Shown here: one piece after another, positions 57,677 to 64,000 of the stretch
Position numbering within the stretch: the first letter of the stretch is position 1
Layout of the letters: every line of letters starts with the position of its first letter
Source: Alphaproteobacteria bacterium
GTDB lineage: Bacteria > Pseudomonadota > Alphaproteobacteria > Caulobacterales > Hyphomonadaceae
NCBI GenBank assembly: GCA_016125405.1
Contig: WGLW01000006.1
Span: 1-64,000 of the forward strand
Direction of reading: 5' to 3'
DNA: 64,000 nucleotides
The notes under the pieces: generated by a model
The model's database searches: none
The model's input: the letters and a program-made list of their open reading frames with translations, nothing else
Told to the model about the DNA's origin: nothing
Translations under genes and position numbers: made by a program

Positions 57677-59503
57677 TCAGGGCGTCTCGGCGCTCTTGGC
57701 CTTGTCGCCTTTGTCGTCCTTGCCGGTTTTGTCGCCCGTCAACCGCCTGTGCAGCTTGCGGAAGAAGTTGTCGATGTCGGTGTCCACGCCGTGGTGGCGG
57801 AGGCTATAATACTGGATGCCGATGGAGATGATGTTCGACGCCACGTAGTAGATCGCGAGACCGGAGGCGATCTGGCTGAACAGGAAGAGGTAGATGACCG
57901 GCATCCAGCGCATGATCATCTTTTGCGTCGGGTCGGTCGGCGGCGTTGTCGTGAGCTGCAGGATGAACATGGTCACGCCGTAGATCGCAGGCCAGGCGCC
58001 GATGGCCAGGAAGCCGCCGATCAGAGGCAGGGTCGTCGGATCCCACGGGATCAGTCCGAACAGGTTGAACAGGTTCGTCGGGTCGGGCGCCGACATGTCG
58101 TTGATCCAGCCGTAGAACGGCGTGTGGCGCATCTCGAGCGTCACCGACAGTGTGTGGAACAGAGAATAGAAAACAAAAACCTGCGGCAGCATGGGGAGGC
58201 AACCTGCGACAGGGTTCACCTTTTCACGCTGCATCACCTTGAGCTTTTCCTGCTGCAGGCGCTGCGGATCGGCGGCGAAACGCTTTTGCAGGCTGTCCAG
58301 CTCCGGCTGCACTTTCCGCATCCGGGCGGTCGTCTTGTACATGTTGAACTGCACCGGGAAGAAGACGATCTTGACCACGGCCGTCAGGGCGAGGATGGCG
58401 AGGCCGAACGAGCCGAACCAACCCTGGAATGTCTGCAGCAGGAAGAAGAACGGCTTGGTGATGAACCAGAGCCAGCTCCAGTCCACGGAATCGACGAAGC
58501 CCGGAATGTGGTCCTGCTTCTGGTATCGGCTCAGCACCGAAACGCGCTTGGCGCCGGCGAAGACTTCGGTCGTGCTGGTCGTCGTCTGGCCGGGCGCCAC
58601 CGTGCGGTCGGATCCCTCGAAGCCGGCGAGGAAGGTCTGAGAGGGGGCGTCCAGCGAGGCGCGCATGGTGACCGGCTCGCCCTGCTGCGGCACGGCTGCC
58701 GCCATCCAGTATTTCGTGGTGAGCCCGATCCATCCCCTGGTGACCTGGGCAAGCAGGGTCTTGCCCTTGTTGAGATTGGCGTAGGACTTGGTCTGGTTGG
58801 TCTTGTCGTCGAACGCGCCGATGGCGCCGCGCAGCGCCTGGGCCTCGGCCCGTGACGCCTTCAGCAGGTCCGGCAGGCGGTGCTGGCGGATCGCAGCAAC
58901 CGAGTGGATGGCGATCGGCGCCGCGCCGGTGTTGGCGACCTTGTCCTCGACCTTGAACATGTAGTCGCTGTCGATCGAGATTTTCCGGTCGATCCGTACG
59001 CCGTCGCCGACCCAGGAGAGTTGAAGGGGATTTTCAGGCGTGAGCGGGCCGGAACTGGTCTGCGTCCATACCGAGTTCTCGTCCGGAAGGCCGCTGGCCC
59101 CCACCCATTTCACCACGGCGTAGAACGCCCGCTCGGTGCCAGCCGGTGAGAGCAGCTGGATTTCACCCTTCGGGTTCCTGGCCCGCTTGTCCTTTACGGT
59201 GTTGTAGAAGCCTTTCAGGGAGACATCATCGATGCGAGCGCCCTTGAGCGAGATCGATCCGTTGACGCCGGGAGCGTCCAGGGGAACGCGTTCAGAGGCC
59301 GATGTCTCTTCCACGACGATCTGGTCGCGCGTGGGAACAGCTGCCGGAACGCTCTGCGTTGTCTGGGTCTGGGCCGCCTGCGCCGCCATCTGGGCCTTGT
59401 GAGCGCGGTTCTGCGGCTCCAGGACGAAGGTGGAGTAGGCCAGCATCATCACGACCATGATGCCGATCGCCAGCATGAAGTTTCGCTGGTCGTTGGATTC
59501 CAT
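57677..59503 (-). CDS. yidC: Membrane protein insertase YidC
   Basis: YidC inserts and folds inner-membrane proteins, alone or with Sec. The 608 residues have an N-terminal helix (about 9-27) and a large periplasmic domain (about 50-350). The conserved core (about 370-580) includes [43 protein letters not shown] and [18 protein letters not shown]. The substrate-groove Arg is in that region. The ATG at 59503 (AAAGGGC upstream) begins the first helix. Operon order rpmH-rnpA-yidC-engB is conserved. Confidence 0.96.
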   Translation of the reverse strand: MESNDQRNFMLAIGIMVVMMLAYSTFVLEPQNRAHKAQMAAQAAQTQTTQSVPAAVPTRDQIVVEETSASERVPLDAPGVNGSISLKGARIDDVSLKGFYNTVKDKRARNPKGEIQLLSPAGTERAFYAVVKWVGASGLPDENSVWTQTSSGPLTPENPLQLSWVGDGVRIDRKISIDSDYMFKVEDKVANTGAAPIAIHSVAAIRQHRLPDLLKASRAEAQALRGAIGAFDDKTNQTKSYANLNKGKTLLAQVTRGWIGLTTKYWMAAAVPQQGEPVTMRASLDAPSQTFLAGFEGSDRTVAPGQTTTSTTEVFAGAKRVSVLSRYQKQDHIPGFVDSVDWSWLWFITKPFFFLLQTFQGWFGSFGLAILALTAVVKIVFFPVQFNMYKTTARMRKVQPELDSLQKRFAADPQRLQQEKLKVMQREKVNPVAGCLPMLPQVFVFYSLFHTLSVTLEMRHTPFYGWINDMSAPDPTNLFNLFGLIPWDPTTLPLIGGFLAIGAWPAIYGVTMFILQLTTTPPTDPTQKMIMRWMPVIYLFLFSQIASGLAIYYVASNIISIGIQYYSLRHHGVDTDIDNFFRKLHRRLTGDKTGKDDKGDKAKSAETP

Positions 59504-59507
59504 CTGG

Positions 59508-59903
59508 TCAGCCCTTTGTCGGTGGCCGTGGCGCGGTGCGCGAAGGTGGCCGGCTGTCCCCAACCGGGATGCGGCGGCGGAGGCTTAACAACGCGCTTTC
59601 CATATCGTCAAGCAAACGGCTCCAGGAGCAGTCTGCGGTCTCCTGCCGCGCAATGAAAACATAATCAACGCCGGCAAGCCCCAACCGCGGCAGATGGATC
59701 CGGACGGCTTCGCGCAGCCGTCGCCGGGCGCGGTTCCGGACAACCGAGCCCCCGACCTTGCGCGTAGCGGTGAAACCCGCTCCGGCGGCGGGGCGAGAAA
59801 CGGGCCTCAAGCGCCCCTGAACCACCAGAAACCGCCGGCGTTCGGAGGCGCCGCCTGCGACAAACAGGAATTCTCGGCGCGCCGTCAGCCGCGTTACGAG
59901 CAC
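59508..59903 (-). CDS. rnpA: Ribonuclease P protein component
   Basis: The 131-residue protein binds RNase P RNA in tRNA maturation. The N-terminal basic core (LVTRLTARREFLFVAGG, AGFTATRKVGGSVVRNRARRRLREAVR with the RNR motif) and VDYVFIARQETADCSW are the family blocks. The C-terminus has a Pro/Arg tail. The GTG at 59903 is the likely start; the frame extends upstream over rpmH as a shadow. It ends four bases before yidC. Confidence 0.92.
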   Translation of the reverse strand: MLVTRLTARREFLFVAGGASERRRFLVVQGRLRPVSRPAAGAGFTATRKVGGSVVRNRARRRLREAVRIHLPRLGLAGVDYVFIARQETADCSWSRLLDDMESALLSLRRRIPVGDSRPPSRTAPRPPTKG

Positions 59904-59962
59904 ATCATGGTCATTGATGTCGGTTTGAGGAAGAGACGCCGGACCAGTCAGCGGACCGCCGC

Positions 59963-60103
59963 TCAGGCGCTCAGGCGCTTGCGGCCCTTGGCGCGGCGGC
60001 GCGCCAGGATTTTCTGGCCGTTCTTGGTCGCCATGCGCGCACGGAACCCGTGGCGCCGCTTGCGCTTCAGGTTGCTCGGCTGAAAAGTCCGCTTGGTGGC
60101 CAC
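59963..60103 (-). CDS. rpmH: 50S ribosomal protein L34
   Basis: A 46-residue basic protein with the complete L34 signature: [20 protein letters not shown], then [23 protein letters not shown]. The GTG at 60103 has AGGGG eight bases upstream. It begins the rpmH-rnpA-yidC operon; a predicted promoter lies at 60138-60166. Confidence 0.96.
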   Translation of the reverse strand: MATKRTFQPSNLKRKRRHGFRARMATKNGQKILARRRAKGRKRLSA

Positions 60104-60137
60104 GGCTCACGCCCCTCGTTCCTTCGCGAAGGGGCGG

Positions 60138-60166
60138 GGACTAACCCGCGACCCATACCAAGTCAA
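60138..60166 (-). promoter_or_regulatory. Promoter of the rpmH operon
   Basis: On the minus strand TTGACT (60161-60166) and TAGTCC (60138-60143) are exactly 17 bases apart. Downstream lies the palindrome CCTTCGCGAAGG (60121-60132), followed by a possible longer pairing of GCCCC with the GGGGC that overlaps the rpmH ribosome binding site. Confidence 0.6.
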
Positions 60167-60485
60167 GCGCGAAGCCTGAACCAGGGGGAAATCGGGTCCC
60201 AACCGGCCGGTCCAGCGGTAAATGGCCTTGGCCATTATGTTACTATATTGAGTAATCGGGCCCGGCGGGACGCCGTCAGGCCGTTGAGGAGCCTGAATTG
60301 TGTGGCCGGAAACCCCTGTTCTACGGCCCGGATTCAGACAATAGGTGTGACCGGGCGGGCCGGGGCAAACGGAATTCCGGTCGAGGGCAGTTGAACCCTC
60401 ATGATATCTGGGCGCGATCCACGCGTCAGGACCAGAACTGGGAGCCGCCAGGGGGCGAAGACTGAACAAGTCAGCGAATGTCGAT
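60167..60485. other. Divergent intergenic region, rpmH and sensor kinase
   Basis: No gene is supported. One AT-rich patch (TTATGTTACTATATTGAG, about 60235-60252) is a possible promoter for the plus-strand kinase. No tRNA or terminator is seen. Confidence 0.4.
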
Positions 60486-61913
60486 TTGGGGGTCGCCGCC
60501 GGAATTAATCCTTCGGCGCGCAAGATGCTGTCGTTTTTTACCGGGCTCCGCGGCCGCCTGCTGCTGCTGACCGTCGGATTCATCCTGATCGCCGAACTGC
60601 TGATTTTTCCCCTCCTGGCGGCCAACACGCGCATTGGCTGGCTGCAGGGCAGGGCCCAGGCCGCCCAGATTGCCGCCCTGGCGGTCGAGGCGGCCCCTGA
60701 TGGGCGCGTGAGCGAAGGCCTCTCGCGCGAGCTGCTTTCCCAGGCCCAGGTCGTTTCCGTCGCCGTGCAGGCCGACGATTTCCGCGAGCTGGTCCTGGCG
60801 CCTTCGATCGACATCAAGGGGCCGTTGATCCGGGTGGATCTCAGGGGCGACCCGCCGCCGTCGATCACGGGGGTGTTCGACACCCTGTTTGCGCCCGCTG
60901 GGCGCTTCCTGCAGATCATTGTCACGCCGTCGATGACCAATGACCGGGAGATGGAAATCATCGTGCCGGAAGCCGCCCTGAAGGCGGCGATCATTGGCCT
61001 CTCGCGCACCATCCTGATCGTATCGCTGATCATCTCGGCGGTGGTTGGCGCCATGGTCTATCTCGCCATCTATCGCCTGATCGTTCGCCCCATGCAGGCG
61101 CTGACAGACGCCGTGATCCAGTTTTCCGATGCGCCGGAAGGCGCCGAGATCGATTTCAGGCCGGCGCGGAGCGACGAGATGCGCCGCGCCCAGGTCGCGC
61201 TGCAGGACATGCAGAAGCAGGTGTCCGCCTCCTTCCGGCAGCGCAGGCGGCTGGCGGAGCTGGGCGAGGCGGTGGCCAAGATCAACCACGACCTGCGCAA
61301 CTCACTGTCCGCAGCCCAGATTGTCTCCGAAGGGTTGTCCGAGTCGGAGGATCCGCGCGTGATGCGGGCCGCCCCTCGCCTTGAGCGCGCACTGGAGCGC
61401 GCCATCGGTCTTGCCGAGGCCACGCTGCGATACGGCAGGGCCGACCAGCCGCAGCCGAGGGTCTCCGCGATCAACGTCGTGCCCTCAATCGAGGAAGCGG
61501 CCGCCGAAGCGCTGGCTGGCGTGAAGAACATAGAGTGGAAACTGGAGGCGCCCGAGAGCCTCAAGGCGATGGCCGATCCCGACCACGTTCACCGCATCGT
61601 CGCCAACCTTGTACGGAACGCAGCCCGCGCCATGAACAACCAGAAGGGCCGGAACATGCAGGCGCGCATCAACGCGCGCGCCTTCCGGCAGGACGGCTCG
61701 GTGATCGTCGAAATCTCGGACAACGGCCCCGGCATCCCTCATGCCGTGATGGGCCGGTTGTTCCAGCCCTTCGCCGGCTCCGGCTCGCGCGACGGCGCAG
61801 GCCTTGGCCTCGCCATCGCCCGCGAGCTGGCGCGCGGCATGAAAGGCGAGCTGGAGCTCTCCAGCTCGGATGACACCGGCGCAGCCTTCACCCTCAAGAT
61901 GCCGGCGGCCTAG
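60486..61913 (+). CDS. Membrane sensor histidine kinase
   Basis: A 475-residue kinase with two membrane helices (about 28-48 and 178-200) flanking a periplasmic sensor (about 49-177), then a HAMP-like linker. The H-box EAVAKINHDLRNSLSAAQ has the phospho-His near residue 277. The N-box is NLVRNAARAMNN, and G boxes SDNGPGIP and GAGLGLAIARELA follow. The signal is unknown and no response regulator is adjacent. The start is uncertain: TTG at 60486 is used, ATG at 60525 would still keep the first helix. It is divergent from rpmH and nearly touches the ggt gene at its end. Confidence 0.9.
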   Translation: MGVAAGINPSARKMLSFFTGLRGRLLLLTVGFILIAELLIFPLLAANTRIGWLQGRAQAAQIAALAVEAAPDGRVSEGLSRELLSQAQVVSVAVQADDFRELVLAPSIDIKGPLIRVDLRGDPPPSITGVFDTLFAPAGRFLQIIVTPSMTNDREMEIIVPEAALKAAIIGLSRTILIVSLIISAVVGAMVYLAIYRLIVRPMQALTDAVIQFSDAPEGAEIDFRPARSDEMRRAQVALQDMQKQVSASFRQRRRLAELGEAVAKINHDLRNSLSAAQIVSEGLSESEDPRVMRAAPRLERALERAIGLAEATLRYGRADQPQPRVSAINVVPSIEEAAAEALAGVKNIEWKLEAPESLKAMADPDHVHRIVANLVRNAARAMNNQKGRNMQARINARAFRQDGSVIVEISDNGPGIPHAVMGRLFQPFAGSGSRDGAGLGLAIARELARGMKGELELSSSDDTGAAFTLKMPAA

Positions 61914-61918
61914 TTCGG

Positions 61919-63691
61919 CTACTTCACCGCCTCGATCGCAACGCCCTCGCGGCGCGGATCCGATCCGCCATCAAGATGGTCGCCGCGCGCGACGATGATG
62001 TTGATGCCCGAAACCTCGCCGCTGACTTCCTGGGTCTTGAAGCCCATGTCGGTCAGCGTCTTAAACCAGGCCTTGCCGGTGGGATTGGGTCCCGCAGTCG
62101 TGTCCGACGTTTCAACGCGCACCGTCTGCCCGCGTGCGACCACGTTTGGCAGCGCCGCCGCTTCCTGGGCGGTCTTGCCCCAGTCGAGCACAGCCACCAG
62201 CGTCTTGGCGACATAACCCACGATGGAGTTTCCGCCCGGCGATCCGGTCACCATCAAAAGCTGGCCGTTCCTGTCGAACACGATGGTCGGGGACATGGAC
62301 GAGCGCGGTCGCTTGCCCGGCCCGGGAGCATTGGCCACCGGCTTGCCGCCCAGTGTTGATGGGCGCGCGAAGTCGGTCAGCTGGTTGTTCAGGATGAAGC
62401 CGTTGGTCCAGCGCGAGGAGCCGAACGGCCCCTCGACGGTGTCGGTGAAGGAAACCGCATTGCCGTCGAAATCCACGAACGACATGTGCGACGTGCCGGG
62501 GTTCGGCGTCGTCGTATCGCGCCCCCACATGTCGATGATCGGTTTTCCGTGCAGCACGGCGCCGGGATCGCCCGGCTGCGGGGTGTCGCCCGGTTTGAAA
62601 TCGGTCGAGGCGCGGGCCTCGATGTATTTCGGATCGATCAGGTCCTTGGTCGGAACGGAGACGGCCTCTGCGTCGGCCACATAGTGGTCCCGGTCAGCGT
62701 AGCCGAGCTGGTTGGCGATGACGAAATTGCGCAGTTTCTCGTCTTCGGTTGCGCTGGGATGTTTCTTCTCCAGCGCCCCATAAAGGCCCATGATCTCGTT
62801 CATCGCGACGCCCCCTGAGGAAGAGGGCGGCGCCGAGCAGATCTTGTAGCCTTCATAGTCCTTGCTGCAGAGCGCGGGCACGACCCGGACCTTGTAGTCG
62901 GCTAGATCCTTGAGCGTCATCTCGCCCGGAATGTCGCCGGCGTGAACCGCTGCGACGATGTTGCGGGCAATGTCTCCCGTGTAGAAGGCGGCGGGGCCGT
63001 CCTTCAGGATCGTGCGCAGCGTGTCGGCGTAATCCTTGTTGGTGCGGCGGTCGCCCACAGCCAGCGCCTTGCCGTTCGGAAAGAAATACGGACCTGCCTG
63101 CGGATCCTTGGCAAGTTGCAGGTTCTTGAAGCGCGGCAGGGAGTTGGCGAGCCGCGGCGAGACGATAAAGCCCTCATCGGCAAGCTTGATCGCCGCTGCG
63201 AAGTCCTGGTCCATGGACAGCTTGCCGAACTTGTCGTGCGCCGCCTTGTAAAGCGCTACGGTGCCAGGCGTGCCCACGGACTTTCCGGACATGACGGCGG
63301 TGAAGAACGGCAGCAGCTTGCCTTGCCAGTTGAAGTAATTGGCGTCGGCCGTGGCCGGCGCTTTCTCGCGCGCATCGAACGTGGTGACCGTGTTCGATTT
63401 GCGGTCATAAACCACCATGTATCCGCCGCCGCCCAGACCCGAACTCTGCGGTTCGACCAGCCCGAGGACCGTGTGGGCCGCGATGGCCGCATCGACCGCG
63501 GTCCCGCCCTCTTTCATTACATTGAGCGCCGCCTCGACGGCTCGCTTGTCCGCCGCCGCCGCCATGGCGTGACCTTCGAGACGCCAGCTTCCGGAGGCCG
63601 CTGCGGTCCCGGCTCCGTCTGGCGTCGATGGCGGCGCCGCGCAGGACGCAAGGACGAGAACAGACACGGCGGTCAGCAGGGCAGGACGCAT
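61919..63691 (-). CDS. ggt: Gamma-glutamyltransferase lipoprotein
   Basis: GGT cleaves or transfers gamma-glutamyl groups from glutathione and similar amides, in the periplasm. The 590-residue protein has lipobox LASC (about Cys17). The precursor is self-cleaved before a Thr: PNPGTSHMSFVDFDGNAVSFT contains it (near residue 389), and the downstream PSSSGGVA-type and GSPGGNSIVGYV blocks complete the active site. The ATG at 63691 has AAGGAGCCC upstream. It ends five bases from the kinase gene and is divergent from the peptidase gene. Confidence 0.92.
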   Translation of the reverse strand: MRPALLTAVSVLVLASCAAPPSTPDGAGTAAASGSWRLEGHAMAAAADKRAVEAALNVMKEGGTAVDAAIAAHTVLGLVEPQSSGLGGGGYMVVYDRKSNTVTTFDAREKAPATADANYFNWQGKLLPFFTAVMSGKSVGTPGTVALYKAAHDKFGKLSMDQDFAAAIKLADEGFIVSPRLANSLPRFKNLQLAKDPQAGPYFFPNGKALAVGDRRTNKDYADTLRTILKDGPAAFYTGDIARNIVAAVHAGDIPGEMTLKDLADYKVRVVPALCSKDYEGYKICSAPPSSSGGVAMNEIMGLYGALEKKHPSATEDEKLRNFVIANQLGYADRDHYVADAEAVSVPTKDLIDPKYIEARASTDFKPGDTPQPGDPGAVLHGKPIIDMWGRDTTTPNPGTSHMSFVDFDGNAVSFTDTVEGPFGSSRWTNGFILNNQLTDFARPSTLGGKPVANAPGPGKRPRSSMSPTIVFDRNGQLLMVTGSPGGNSIVGYVAKTLVAVLDWGKTAQEAAALPNVVARGQTVRVETSDTTAGPNPTGKAWFKTLTDMGFKTQEVSGEVSGINIIVARGDHLDGGSDPRREGVAIEAVK

Positions 63692-63784
63692 GAGGGGAGG
63701 GCTCCTTGATTTGCCGGGGGCCAATTCTTGTGCGAACCGGCAGGCGGCCATACAGCACACAGAACAGACACAGAGGCTTGTCAA

Positions 63785-64000
63785 ATGCCAGCCCGTCCCG
63801 GCCCTGCAAACCTGATTACCGACGTCGGCGGCGTGATGGTGGGCAACGCGCACGATTCCGCAGCGTTCACCGGCGTCACCGTCATCCGTCCGGGCGCCCG
63901 CGCGGTGGCGGCCGGGTTCGTCGCCGGCGGCGGGCCGGGCACGCGCGAGACCGACGCGCTCCGCGCCGACGGCCTCGTGGACGCGGTCGATGCGATCGTC
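63785..64000 (+). CDS. P1 family peptidase, partial (cut by window end)
   Basis: The first 72 codons match the N-terminus of DmpA-type L-aminopeptidase/D-esterase: ANLITDVGGVMVGNAHD, then GVTVIRPGARAVAAGFVAGGGPGTRETDAL. These enzymes are self-processing N-terminal nucleophile hydrolases. The frame runs off the window, so the nucleophile is not visible. It is divergent from ggt, another self-processing Ntn-type enzyme. Confidence 0.85.
   Translation, partial: MPARPGPANLITDVGGVMVGNAHDSAAFTGVTVIRPGARAVAAGFVAGGGPGTRETDALRADGLVDAVDAIV

Noticed and set aside
60050-60394. Plus-strand frame across the start of rpmH
   Set aside because: Antisense to L34 and its promoter; no domain or ribosome binding site.
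1-64000. Search for CRISPR arrays, insertion sequences, tRNA and rRNA genes
   Set aside because: No regular spaced repeats, transposase motifs, T-arm-like GTTCGAATC clusters or rRNA blocks were seen by eye; a tRNA scan would be needed to be certain.

Overview
The window is about 64 kb of GC-rich chromosome from an alphaproteobacterium. Gene order and families fit the Caulobacterales or a close relative: rpmH-rnpA-yidC-engB, then argB, a pyrimidine 5'-nucleotidase, dapD, dapE, truA and fmt all fall in one stretch. A DUF4167 protein, DUF992, DUF1036, a CycM-like cytochrome beside pheA, a RodZ-like gene before ispG, lysC followed by ptsP, and an SRP RNA before dnaX-ybaB point the same way. No plasmid, phage, transposase, CRISPR array, rRNA or tRNA gene was seen. 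It reads as an ordinary core chromosome with a few accessory genes set into it.

Layout. Positions 1-1000 are gene-poor, with a paired-hairpin repeat and a 57-residue zinc-ribbon membrane peptide. Positions 1.0-9.7 kb hold a small lipoprotein, DUF924, ubiG, lysC, ptsP, a RodZ-like gene and ispG. Positions 9.7-16.4 kb hold a CE15 esterase lipoprotein, a GyrI-like protein, a MAPEG protein, the run prfA-MOSC-prmC, a DUF4167 protein and two small genes. Positions 16.5-23.8 kb form a polyamine region: carboxynorspermidine dehydrogenase, a small exported peptide, nspC, an acetyltransferase, a 646-residue membrane protein of unknown function, and ornithine decarboxylase with a structured leader. Positions 24-30 kb hold an M16 peptidase, a CycM-like cytochrome, pheA, a YHS protein and a small outer-membrane barrel. 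Positions 30-32 kb hold a TIR-domain membrane protein tightly coupled to nudC. Positions 32.1-37.8 kb hold the SRP RNA, dnaX, ybaB, a cytochrome lipoprotein, an exported methyltransferase-like protein, an AraC regulator and DUF992. Positions 37.9-53.1 kb hold fmt, an acetyltransferase, truA, tamB, tamA, dapE, an OmpA-like protein, DUF3052, dapD, a nucleotidase, DUF1036 and argB. Positions 53.1-64.0 kb hold a CocE-type hydrolase, an ABC-2 exporter, engB, yidC, rnpA, rpmH, a sensor kinase, a gamma-glutamyltransferase and a P1-family peptidase cut by the window end.

How the genes fit together. LysC makes aspartyl phosphate, the precursor of aspartate semialdehyde. That intermediate feeds both diaminopimelate (dapD and dapE are here) and the carboxy(nor)spermidine route to polyamines, for which the dehydrogenase, the decarboxylase and ornithine decarboxylase are all here. 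tamA-tamB and yidC concern envelope biogenesis. prfA, prmC, fmt, truA, rpmH, rnpA and the SRP RNA concern translation and targeting.

The parts most worth following up are the TIR/NudC pair, the ornithine decarboxylase leader that appears to hide its own ribosome binding site, and the unknown genes in the polyamine region. Everything was read by eye. Family assignments rest on recognised motifs rather than searches, and several start codons, flagged in the entries, are choices between alternatives.
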